A stretch of DNA of 64,000 bases from Diphasiastrum complanatum (taxonomy: Eukaryota > Streptophyta > Lycopodiopsida > Lycopodiales > Lycopodiaceae): assembly GCA_029204225.1 (NCBI GenBank), contig MU832098.1:1-64000 (forward strand), given 5' to 3'. Within the stretch, counting starts at the first letter, position 1. Every line of letters begins with the position of its first letter. Below, one piece after another: positions 11,573-21,530 of the stretch. The position numbers were made by a program, and so were the translations under genes. The notes below the pieces were generated by a model. That model did no database searches. It was not told the DNA's origin and was given only the letters and a program-made list of their open reading frames with translations.

Positions 11573-12123
11573 TGCATGTAATTAGCCCATGAGCTTACTA
11601 ATGAATTGCCAAATATGGCCATTGAGCTAAAGTAGACTAGAATTAGTCATTAAGACAGTTAATAAGGTGGCTGGAACAACCTCGCTATATGTGTGACGGA
11701 ATAGCGGACTTGTAATAATGGTTGTAAGGCCCAAATTAGCCAAATAAGGCCCCAAACTTATAGTAGAGGCACAAATGACCACTATAAATAGCTGAGGTCG
11801 TGCTAAATTTGGAGGCTATCGTTCATTTTGTAATTTTGAGTTTAAGAGATCTTGAAGCTTCTCTTTGAGAGCTTTCTTGATGGAGAAAGTGGTTCATGTG
11901 CCTACAATCACATGACAGCTATGATCATGCTCTAGAATCAGGTCCCTATCTTGTGAATGATCAATAATCATGAATAATAAAACCTTACTTTGCCTATTTT
12001 GGTGAAGGTTTGCTATTTTTGTCTAGTTTCTTGATTTTTGGCTTATTTTCTTGATTTCTTGTATTTCCATTGTAATTTGATGTTTATGAATGGATTAGAT
12101 GTTTTAATGCTAAGGTTGGCACA
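11573..12123 (+). repeat. Probable 5' LTR of Copia J
   Basis: AT-rich sequence starting TGTGCTGCATG and ending TTGGCACA, followed 9 bp later by a tRNA-Met primer-binding site. A TATA-like CACTATAAATAGC lies at about 11780. No second copy occurs in the window, so both ends are estimates. Confidence 0.5.
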
Positions 12124-12132
12124 TGAAAAATT

Positions 12133-12150
12133 TGGTATCAGAGCATTAGA
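12133..12150 (+). other. Primer-binding site (initiator tRNA-Met)
   Basis: TGGTATCAGAGC is the usual plant Copia minus-strand primer site, complementary to the 3' end of initiator tRNA-Met. It gives the orientation (plus) and the approximate 3' end of the LTR before it. Confidence 0.8.
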
Positions 12151-13700
12151 TCCTTTCCCCATCAATGACCAAGCTATGGCCATTTTAGTATTTTCATTCC
12201 AATTTTAACTAGTTAAGTTTTTGTAGTCTATTTTTCTCCATTTTTGGCAGTTTTTTTGGCCAAACTCTATGACTATATTTCTATAAGATTGTAGATCTCA
12301 CTCTTAGCTTAAATTTGAGCTAATTTGCAACCAATTTGGTTGCAAATTGAAGGAGATATGGCAATTCTTGTGAAGGAGTTATAATTCTAGATTTCGGTTG
12401 AATTTTTGGGAGAGAATCACTTCAACCTTTCATTGTTAAAGTTTTTTTCTTTTAAATTTTTTTTTCAAATTTTTCATTTTGAAGTTTTTGCCAAAAATAT
12501 TAAAAAAGAAAACTCACCTAATCCTATTTACACCCAGCCCTAACCCTAGGGCCTCATAAACCCGTTAAAAAAAAAACTACCCTCCACATCATGTCGCGAC
12601 GACTCCACTTCCACTTTCTCCACAAGCGATTCCTTTGGCTGGCAAGTTCCACCTGCAATCTCTTTGGCTGGCGAGTTTCACCTGCGTTTTCCCAAACTCC
12701 TCTCTTCCTGCGAATCCACCTGGGCGAGTCCAACTTTCTTTCTTAAATTCAACTTTCTTTTTCCCCTTCGCGACTCCCTCTCTCGCGCTCATCGGGCATA
12801 TTCTAGGAATACTCCTCCCTCGCGATTACCACATCTCCTGGCGAATACCTCCTCTCTCACGAATACCCTCCTGGCAATTCCTCTCTCCTGCGACTTCTTC
12901 ACGAATCTTCCCACCCCTATGCCTCCACGAGCTCTGATGACAGAAGTCTCTGAACTAAGAGCCTGATTTTTCCAGCTCTTTCTGCTTTGCATTTATTGCT
13001 TTTGTACTTCCTCGGATAATGCTCATCAGCTTCAACTTCAATCTTCTATAGTCATGAATTTTCCCTCCACGATTCTGTTCTTCACTTCATGCGTCATCTC
13101 CTTCATCTCCATGATTTCATTTCTCATTCAGTTCTCTCTTGCTTCGAATATTCCACGGAATATATTCTATGAAGAATATTCTTTGAATATCTCTCCCTCC
13201 CCATCAACGTGCCCGAAAAAAAATTTACCGTCAATTTTCATAATTTTTCACGGTTTTCATGGTGGCGATTGTCAACAAGATGATCAACAATGTGATAATG
13301 CGGACGAGCACGAGTAGTATTCCGATGGGGATCATGATTGTCAACTAGAGGATCGAGAATATCAGCTTGGTGATGCAAACGAATATAACGATGGCCCATA
13401 TGAAACTAAGTATAGCATTGTTGATTATGAATGTCATAATCACTCTGAATCGCAACATGAGGACCAATATGAGCCTACAAGTCAACCAAATGATATCCCT
13501 GAAAGTTGTGAGTATGATGAAGAAGATCCAATGGTTCACAAAGTGTACATAAAGAGACAGAATTGCATCATAATCACTACATCGGTGATGATGAAGACTA
13601 CAATGATGATAACGAAGCTGGTTTTGAACAATACAAAGTTGAAGAAGATAATTCTGAATACCAATCTTCTCTTTGTGCAATGGCATTCAACAATACATAG
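12151..13700 (+). other. Copia J leader and non-standard acidic ORF remnants
   Basis: Where gag, protease and integrase should lie there is a T-rich leader (12151-12580), then a pyrimidine-rich stretch (12590-12950) with a 31-bp tandem duplication around CTTTGGCTGGC and scattered CTCGCGA motifs. An open frame at 13054-13317 follows, with a hydrophobic start. After one stop the same region continues as a strongly acidic sequence (YETKYSIVDYECHNHSESQ, EDQYEPTSQPND, GDDEDYNDDNEAGFEQYK) to about 13690. I do not recognise it. It is either a captured sequence or a highly diverged linker. Confidence 0.5.
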
Positions 13701-13701
13701 G

Positions 13702-14860
13702 ATCTCTCTCAAGATCCAAGAGTGCCAAGAAGATTTACAAGGCACAAGGCCGAGCCATCAAGGCTCACCTATATTGAGAAGGGCAAGCAAAGGGAAGATT
13801 CTCATCCTATTACTTCCTACACTTTCTTGACTACAATGCTTGAAGAAACATCTTGTTTTGAAGATGCTATAAAGTCACAATCTTGGAAAGATGCTATGCA
13901 AGTTGAGTTTGATGCACTAAGGGAAAATCAAACTTGGGAGCTTGTAAATCTTTCAAATGGGAAGAAGCCACTTTCTTGTAAGTGGATTTTTAGATTGAAG
14001 TACAATCAAGATGGATCCATTAACAAGTACAAAGGAAGGCTTGTAGCAAACTAAAGGCATAGCTCCTGCTGCTAAGCTTGTCACCTAAGATTGATTATTT
14101 GTCTTGCTGCTTCTTTCAAATGGGAGCCTTTCCAACTTGATGTGACTAATGCTTTCTTAAATGGATTCTTGGAAGAAGAGATCTACATGTGGCTTCATCA
14201 AGGTAGGAGATGAAGACAAAGTTTGCCTCTTGAAGAAGAGTTTTTCTGGACTCAAGCAAGCATCTAGAGCATAACTATATCTACTCTATTGGTTTTGTGA
14301 TAAACTCTTATGAGCCTTCATTGTATGTCACATGTAATGATGGAAAGACCATTATTTTGGTTTTATATGTTGATGATATTATTCTTACAGAAAATGATCT
14401 TAGTGCCATAAGAGATGTCAAGATAGCATTGTCTAGTGAATTCAAGATGGTAGATCTAGGACTTCTAAAGTTCATACTTGGCATAGAAGTCTCTAGAAGC
14501 AATGATTTTACTTTCATTTTTCAATCAAAGTATGCTACTTCCATCTTAGAAAATTTTGGAATGAAAGATTGTAAGGGGATTGAAACTCCTATGGAACAAG
14601 TTGTGAAAGTTTCTATTGATGGTGATGAAGCATCTTTGAGGACACCACGCTCTATAGAAGACTTATTGGCTCTTTGATCTATTTGAAAATCATTAGACCT
14701 AATCTAAGCTTTAGTGTAAGCAAGTTGAGTCAATACATGCAAAGTCCTTTAGTATGTCATTGGAAAAGTGCCAAAAGAGCATTAAGATACATTTCGACTA
14801 CAAGGAATTTTGGCATCATCTATCAAGGGACTAACTTGTGTTTGAGAGAAGTTATAAGCA
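13702..14860 (+). pseudogene. Copia reverse transcriptase, frameshifted (Copia J)
   Basis: Segments in three frames form a Copia RT: RRFTRHKAEPSRLTYIEKGK linker, DAIKSQSWKDAMQVEFDAL, KPLSCKWIFRLKYNQDGS and KYKGRLVAN, then FQLDVTNAFLNGFLEEEIYM, and the catalytic LYVDDIILTENDLSAI (about 14365-14412). It ends with RPNLSFSVSKLSQYMQSP and ALRYISTTRNFGIIY of the connection domain. A stop follows KGRLVAN and about 90 bases around the YGLKQ region are damaged. RNase H is not present after 14860. From 14860 to 15150 nothing else is recognised. Confidence 0.85.
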
Positions 14861-15149
14861 TCATGACAATTAGATACGATGTTTATTTAATCAACTACAA
14901 TCTATTGACTCCAACAACTCGGACTATGAAGCATATGTTTTTACTAGAAAAAAGAAAGTTAAAGTCCCCAAAGTTGTCAAAGACTGTATTAATAGATGGT
15001 CAAGCTTTTTTAGCTTGCACAATGCCCTAGACGATAAACACTTTAAACCCTGTGACTTGGGCTAGATTCCTTGAGAAATTTTGTAAGGGTGACTCAAGAG
15101 ATGTATCTATGGTTTATCAACTACCAAATTAAAGCACAAAATTGAACCA

Positions 15150-15430
15150 AATTGTTAGTTCAGTACCTGCACAAGAACAGTGATGACACCTACACAAGAA
15201 TAGTGATGAGAATGAAAATGATCAAGTAGAAGCAATAACAGTGAAGTGACAATCACACAAGAGGCAAATAACTTTTACATACGCTCACCTAGAGCTACAA
15301 GTGGTCACATAGCTAAGTACCACGATTGACCCACCTTACTAACCCTTCACTCTAATCGAACAACTAATTGAATGGGCTCATGAAATGCCCAAATACTCAC
15401 AAACCTCTCTCATTTCATGCTCAATTATCC
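15150..15430 (-). repeat. LTR-like segment of Copia family B (3' copy)
   Basis: Inverted copy of 9895-10240. On the minus strand it follows directly after the RNase H end of the Copia at 15.45-17.7 kb, with a purine-rich GGGGATAGAGGA tract between (about 15457-15468), the place and form of a polypurine tract. This supports the reading as a 3' LTR. Confidence 0.65.
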
Positions 15431-15439
15431 ACCACTACT

Positions 15440-15732
15440 TTCGTGCTTATCCTCTATCCCCAACTGGCCTTGTAACGCAATGAATCATTGTTTAACCAAA
15501 GGCTTTGTCATGATGTCCGCCAGCATTGGCTCTGTTTGAGAATACTACTTCTTGTTGAGAAACAGGCAATCCTGTAGGTCATTGAACAATTTCATTTCAT
15601 AGTTCTCAATCCCTAGCTCATTCATCAAGTTTTTCAGCCACACATATTTCTTTGCAGCATGACAAACCCCCATAAATTTTGCCTCCGTTGATGAAAGAGT
15701 AGTTGGTGTTTGCTTCTTGCAACTCCAACTTA

Positions 15733-15769
<37 letters not shown>

Positions 15770-15890
15770 TTATGAATACATAGCCACACGTGGACCTTAT
15801 GTCATCTCGATCACCAGCCCACAATCTGAGTCAGCAAACTCGATCACTGTCTCATTGGTCTTCCTGAAGACTAGCCCAAATCATTGAGTT
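15440..15890 (-). pseudogene. Copia RNase H, interrupted by poly-C
   Basis: On the minus strand: WAGDRDDIRSTCGYVF, then a frame-shifting homopolymer, then KKQT-like remnants (LELQEANTNYSFINGG, GLSCCKEICVAEKLDE in changing frames), and at the end EPMLADIMTKPLVKQ and FIALQGQLGIED. These are the standard C-terminal RNase H landmarks of Copia (GYVF, ADIMTKPL). A 35-base G run (minus strand) lies where the GAISW segment should be. Confidence 0.8.
15735..15769 (+). repeat. 35-base poly-C homopolymer
   Basis: Thirty-five consecutive C residues by count. The run sits inside the Copia RNase H pseudogene and encodes polyglycine on the minus strand. Runs this long are rare and their length is prone to sequencing error. 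Confidence 0.9.
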
Positions 15891-16890
15891 GCTTTTAAGT
15901 ATTTTATCACTCTCTTTTCTGCTTCACAGTGTTGTTCTCCTGGATTTGACATGAATTGGCTTAGTTTGGAAACTGTAGTAGCAATGTCACTTCTCGTGCT
16001 CGCCATGGCATACATCAGTGACTCCATCAAATTTATGAAAGCTCGTCGACTCATATCATCCCTCTCTTGTTGAGTGAAAGGACACATCTATGTGCTTAGT
16101 TGAACGTTTGTGTCTAGTGGAGTACTAACTGGACATGAACCTTGCATTCTAAACTTTGATATGAGGTTATGAATGAATTTCTCCTTCCCCATCTAGGTTA
16201 TTCCCTGCTCTCTGTTTCTTTTAATCTAGATGCTTAATAGATGTGTATCCCTCCCATATATTTTACTTCAAATTTGTTCTTTAGCTATTCTTTCACATTC
16301 CTTATTTTTTACTTATTTTTGCCAACGAGAATAATGTCGTCTACATACAATGCGATGGCCAGAAAACTTTCAGACTCTCCCAAAATATAGACATTGTTGT
16401 CAGAATGACATCTCTTGAACCCAATGCTTAAAAAAAACTCATCGATCTTCAAGTACCACATTCGTGATGATTGCTTCAATCCATATAAAGCCTTTTTCAG
16501 GTGACATACCTTTCCAATCCCATCATTGAAACCTTTTGGTTGATTCATGTAGACTTGTTCTTCCAGCGCTCTATGTAGGAATGTCATCTTCACATCCATT
16601 TGTTCTATCTCCATATCCATGATGGTATTTCTGGCTATCAGTAGTCAGTGCAAAGGTTTCCTGATAATCAATTCCTTCAATTCGGTTGTATCCTTTTGCT
16701 ACTAATCTGGTTTTGAATCGGTCCACCTGCCCCTCTACTCTAAACTTTACTTTGAATACCCATTTACTTCCTATGGCCTTCCTACCTGGTGGTAGTTCCA
16801 TTAGCTCCCATGCTTCATTTGCCTCAATCGACTGTAATTTCTCTTTCATGCCCCCTCCCATTTTTCCCACTCAGAACTTTGTCGTGCTTC
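15881..16890 (-). pseudogene. Copia reverse transcriptase (family B), frameshifted
   Basis: Minus-strand pieces in order: [59 protein letters not shown] (16870-16600), then QMDVKMTFLHRALEEQVYMN, VCHLKKALYGLKQSSRMWY and the active site LYVDDIILVGKNK (16620-16309), then MSRRAFINLMESLMYAMAST and LSQFMSNPGEQHCEAEKRVI (16087-15881). A frame change between the first two and a stop after GKNK show that it is dead. Bases 1-253 are a second copy of part of it. Confidence 0.87.
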
Positions 16891-17199
16891 CAACCATGTC
16901 TTTGGCTCTCTAATTGCCTCATTTGTGTCTTGTTGGTGCCCTATGCCCATCTCATTATACCTCCTTGGTGCTCTCCTCTCCCTGGTGAAACTTCTTGGTC
17001 CCTCTAGCATCTCTTGTATCGTTGGTTGTGGCCTTTCCTCTTGTTAATATGTAGGTTGATCTTCTATTTTTTTGCCTCTCTCGAGTCTCAACTTGGTGAG
17101 GTGGTCCCATCCACCATCTATGATAACTACCCGTGTTTGTCCTTGCTTCGTTTGGTCCTCCCCAAGATCAATGTTTTCTTCTTTGTCAAAAATCACATC

Positions 17200-17707
17200 T
17201 TTGGACAGGAAAACCTTTCTCTTAGCAGGGTCATATATCTTATACCCTTATGCATTGCTGGGATATCCTACAAAAACACCTAGGACCCCTCTCTGATCCA
17301 GCTTTGGTTTCATCGGGAACATGCATGTATGCCTTGCATCCAAATATTTGCATGTGCTCCAATGACGGTTTTTGTCCACTCCATATTGTGTTTGGGATAG
17401 AATCTCTCATCAACCTATTCAGAACCCTGTTGAGAATGTACACCGCCGTGCTTGCAGCCTCTGCCCATAAGAATTTGAACCACTTGTCATATAGCATGCA
17501 TCTAGACATATTCATTCTGCTCATTTTCCTATGCTCAACAAGCCTATTTAGTTGAGGCGTGTAGCTTGTTGTGAATTAATGGTGGACTCCCTTATGCTTA
17601 CAGAAGTCCTTGAATCTTTTTTCGGTATACTCACCACCATTATCTGATCTTACATGCTTCAACTTTTGATTTGTCTGTGCCTTTGCCAAGGTTACAAAGT
17701 CCTTGAA
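17200..17707 (-). pseudogene. Copia integrase C-terminal part (family B)
   Basis: The minus strand reads KLKHVRSDNGGEYTEKRF and KDFCKHKGVHH (second catalytic Asp region), SYTPQLNRLVEHRK (third catalytic Glu region, with QQNG changed to QLNR), then MSRMNMSRCMLYDKWFKFLW, AEAASTAVYILNRVLN, HMQIFGCKAYMHVPDETKA. Upstream it is cut sharply at 17707 by an LTR of another family. The first catalytic Asp and the zinc finger are therefore missing. The linker 16890-17200 is Copia-like but eroded. Confidence 0.83.
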
Positions 17708-18418
17708 TGTAGTGGGTTTCTTTCCTTGCCTAACCTGAATCCAAGATCTAGTCAATCTAGCATCAAAGAGAGGGAGTTAGTTGTCATGCGTAGGTTCGTT
17801 CCCATGAGAGCGATAGTATAGTTCAGATTTCAACATGAATGGAGGATCTAACACTAACATCCATTAACACTAAGCACTAACACTACATCCATTAACCCTA
17901 CTTCCATTAACCCTAAATCCACAACAATGATAGAAACTTACTCTTCTCTCTCTCCTTTTCCCTCTCACAAAAAGCACAAGAAATAGCAATCCCAATAATG
18001 ACCAAATCCAACAATTAGCAATTACAAAGGAAGCATGAGAAATGGAGGAAAAGAAAGGAAGAGCAAGGACATTCATCAATCCATTTCTAAAGAGAACCAA
18101 TGTGCTTTATTGAAATGAGGAAATGAACATGAGGAACAACTCGAGTTGGTCTCTTTTTATAGTAGAGAGGAGGACCCTGGCCTCTGAATCCTATTGGTCC
18201 AGTCTTGCCTCTCTTTTTATTCAAATTTAAAAAAGTGTGGGAACCATCAAAATTGGAGGGAAACCCAACTTTATTCACTAACTTGCCATTTAGGCCCTAC
18301 GACATTAAAAGTCTCCCAAAAAGGCCTAAACTCCTTTTATTAGCTTTTAACTAATCAATCTAATAACTATGTGATCATCGGGTTGGACTTACACACGCAG
18401 GGTTCCAAATCCCTCTCA
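17708..18418 (-). repeat. 711-bp LTR, Gypsy-type family E (copy A)
   Basis: Read on the minus strand it begins TGAGAGGGATTTGG and ends CCCACTACA. It matches the LTR at 40711-41420 over its length, including the TATA region (ACTATAAAAAGAG here, ACTATAAATAGAG there). The flanking five bases differ (CTTAT and TTGAA), so it is not a simple solo LTR with target duplication. The unrecognised ORF at 18.4-20.5 kb lies directly upstream and Copia integrase directly downstream, so it reads as the 3' LTR of an element containing that ORF. Confidence 0.85.
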
Positions 18419-18429
18419 CTTATTAACTA

Positions 18430-20530
18430 GGATTAGGGTTGCCTTGGGATCCGCAAACCCTCCAACGATATCCCCCACCAAAACTGGTGGCGATCCCACG
18501 ACACCTGCAATATGCAGTTATTGGAGACTTTTATTGGCTTCGCACCGAATCTTAATTGAATGATACTGCACCTTCTCCATAAAGTCAAGGCGTGCAATAT
18601 TGAAATCCAAATTATGTGGCAGGAAACAACGGTGGGCTCCGACAATCCACTTGGAAGTTGTCCATGAGGTGAAGTGGGATTCCCAAGAGCCTCCCATCAT
18701 AGCCGCACGAAAATACAGTCGAGCAATCGGCAGCTGATCTTTGATTTGCTCTGAGGCCGACTTATTTGGATCAAATGCCAGGGTAGGAAGGCAATCGTCC
18801 CATTTGGTTGCCACTGACGCCAACAGAGTTAGATCTTTTGCAAACTTTGCCGATTGTCGCATCGTTGGATCCGGAGAGTGGACATACTCTCTCTTATATG
18901 CTTGTAAGGCATGGTGGAAGTCCACTGAAATGTTCCAGCTGTAAGGCTGATGGATGATTGGCCAATTGGGTGTATGGATGGTGATTTTGTCCATAGCCAA
19001 TCCCAAATCTTTTCATTTATGTCTTCGCGGCATTGGCACGTAATAAGGATCTACCCGCAACTGGTGAGGCCTAGCGACGTAACTCCTAATTGATTCCGGA
19101 GTTTTCTCAAAAACCGTGATTCTCCATGTCGGCTGCTCTCCCAATGTAGGTATTTTGTCCAATTCTTTGTCGGCCTCGATCTCGGAGGTCTTAAATTTGA
19201 GAACCCATCCACCACGCGAGGACTCATGTGGATGTTGCTTTAAGAAGGTCTGGATCTGGTCCTCGACGCTGATGGGCCTTCTGAATAAATGGCTTGTCCT
19301 TGATGAGGATACCCGCTTGTACTGCCAATATGGTTGGCAGTTGATCTGCTAGATCTGGAGCTCCCCCCTGGTCCATGCTCGAATCAACCCCTGTATCCAT
19401 TTGTACAGCTTCTTGGTGCGAAGGGGCATGACCGGGACGGGGATTTGTGGTCCGGCTTCCAACACTTGAGTGACGGCTTTTTCATAGGCGTTGATGGTCT
19501 CTTTTGCCTTTGCCAACTCGGTTGAAGCTGCTCCTTTGAAGCTATCAAAGCGGCCTTGGAATCCCTGAAGGACCACTTTGTATGTTTCCACTTTCTTGAA
19601 CAAATATGCAATCTCCGTCAGTGTGACCGGATGATCGGGTATTTGCATTTGCAAATAGGCATCACGCTCAAGGGTGGTCGCATCCAATTCACCTTGAAGT
19701 CGTGTGCGATCTTGTTCGGCCATCTATAATTGCCCCTTCAGTAGCTGCACCTGTTGCTTGGCATCTTGCACTGCCTTATCTACCTGATCCTGTGAGGTTG
19801 TAGATCAGAGATCCTCTGTTCCATTTCTTTCTTCTTATCCAGCATATACTGGATCACTTGCCCAAGGCTTGAAACTAACCCTAGAGCATCACCAGAATCT
19901 ACAGTCATGGAAGTGGCAGCAGCAGGAGACCTTGGTGATATTGGTCCTTGCTAGGCGTGGAATAGGTGCCAATATCGAGGGAAGCATCAAAAGCGAGGGG
20001 AATGGGAAGTTCAGTGCATACAGCGGTAGGGGGTTGGAAGCGCAGCTGACGAGGTATGCCTAGTGCGACGTCGTGACGCGGAAGGCGAGTTAGGAATTAC
20101 GATCTTGCTGCGTGGACGACGATGACTATGAAAACTTGAGGCCTGATGAGATGACTTGGCCGGTGCTTCTTCGTAAACTGAAAGCACAGAATCCAGGTGG
20201 AAGCCATGGATTCTGTTTTCTAAGTGAGAAGTGGCTAAGAGGGACAATAGAGGGCCAGCAGTGAACTGCTGCTTTGTATTGGCCTTAATAGCTCGCTTGA
20301 GCTCACCAGAAATAGTCTTGAACCAGTTATATGGTTCAAGAGGGGCTTTGGCCAACTTAGTGTGGGACTCCACTATCCTGTGAAAGATTTGAGATGTGAT
20401 GCGGTCTTTCCTAAGGTTGCCAACCATCAGGAAATGATTCAACAACTGGGCAGCGGCGTGGATGGAAGACTCAATGATGGCTTTCAGAAGGTAGCCATCA
20501 TTAGTCCAATGCAGATCGTTGGTGAGGTCA
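18430..20530 (-). pseudogene. Unrecognised long ORF with coiled coil, next to 3' LTR
   Basis: Read on the minus strand from about 20530, where it is fused in frame to Gypsy RNase H. A helical N-terminal part comes first (DLHWTNDGYLLKAIIE, TSQIFHRIVESHTKLAKAPL, GPLLSLLATSHLENRIHGF), then a Ser/Arg/Pro-rich linker. A coiled-coil part follows (VIQYMLDKKKEMEQRISDLQ; QDRTRLQGELDATTLERDAY; LAKAKETINAYEKAVTQVLE), and finally a conserved block (RRPISVEDQIQTFLKQHPHE, RGGWVLKFKTSEIEADKEL, IRSYVARPHQLRVDPYYVPM) and a C-terminal part 19006-18518. Three or four stops or shifts break it. A copy of the middle lies at 11.1-11.6 kb. No RT, protease or integrase motif occurs. The family is unknown to me; it may be a Gag-like protein of a non-autonomous LTR element. 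Confidence 0.65.
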
Positions 20531-21530
20531 ATGTATGGCTTGATGGCCTGTTTGGCGTGCTTATTTACCAAGTAAAGTAACGGTTGATGATCCGTATAAA
20601 ATGCAAAGTGCGTTTCCATGAGGTAGTGACGAAATTTCCGAATAGAAAAAATCATGGCTAGCGCTTCACGTTTTGTTGTTGAATAATTCTTCTCTGGATC
20701 TGTAAGCTGTCTGCTTGCAAATCGTATAGGATAATCCTTCTTATAGTCACCTGGCTGCGTCAAAACTGATCCAATGGCGTAATTTGAGGCATCTATATGA
20801 ACATGAAACTCTAATGTCCAATCTGGAGAACGCATTATTGGTGTTGAAGATAATGCTTTTTTTAACTTTTCAAAGGCTTCTAACGCCTCTACTGTCCAAA
20901 TAGGAACAATAGTTAATTTGTATATAGGTCGTGCTAAATCCGCAAAGAAGATAATAAAAATTTGATAGTAGTTCGCATGACACATAAACTCCTTGAATTG
21001 TTGTTGGCGGTGGCAATTCCACAATAACTTTGATCTTAGAATAATCGGTGGCAATACAATGTCTTGATATCACATGTCCAAGCACCACTCCATGAGAAAC
21101 TCATATCTGGCATTTCTCGAAATTTAGAGAAATCTGATATTTGCGGCATCTTTCAAAGACTTTCTCCAATTGATCCAGGTGGTCTGTATCTATACTATGA
21201 ACTCGCAAGTCGTCCAAGTAAATTTCTCTGTAGATAATCTTTAAAGACAAATTGCATTACTCTTGGGAATGAACTTGGTGCATTATAGAGTCCAAACGAC
21301 ATTACTTTGTAAGCATAGGTGCCCCATTCTATTGCACAAGCAGTTTTGCGGCGATCGGCAGGTGCAATCTTAACCTGGCTGTAACCACTAAATCCATCCA
21401 GGAAACTATAAGCTTCTGCTCCAGCAAGGCGATCCAAAATGCTTTCAAAAAAAGTAACGGAAAGTGATCCTTCTGTGTCAGTTTATTCGATGCTTTGAGA
21501 TTCACACAGATTCGCAATTTCCCTTTTTCT
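20530..21530 (-). pseudogene. Gypsy reverse transcriptase and RNase H (element 2)
   Basis: The minus strand shows RICVNLKASNKLTQKDHFPL, FLDGFSGYSQVKIAPADRRK (first catalytic Asp), VMSFGLYNAPSSFPRVMQFV, then the EIYLDDLRVHS active site at about 21220, which is one frame off from the preceding sequence. After GVVLGHVISRHCI comes the RNase H domain on an open frame from 21054: EFHVHIDASNYAIGSVLTQP, FASRQLTDPEKNYSTTKREA and YTDHQPLLYLVNKHAK. After NKHAKQAI the sequence is no longer Gypsy and passes into the unrecognised ORF. The primary lesions are the shift before YLDD and another before FLDGF. Confidence 0.88.

Noticed and set aside
12635-12966. Two overlapping plus-strand open frames rich in Ser, Pro and Leu
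   Set aside because: Both cover the same pyrimidine-rich repeated DNA in different phases, which indicates base composition, not coding.
17708-18418. Considered as a solo LTR
   Set aside because: The five flanking bases do not match (CTTAT and TTGAA), and element-like interior lies upstream, so a 3' LTR of a truncated element fits better.
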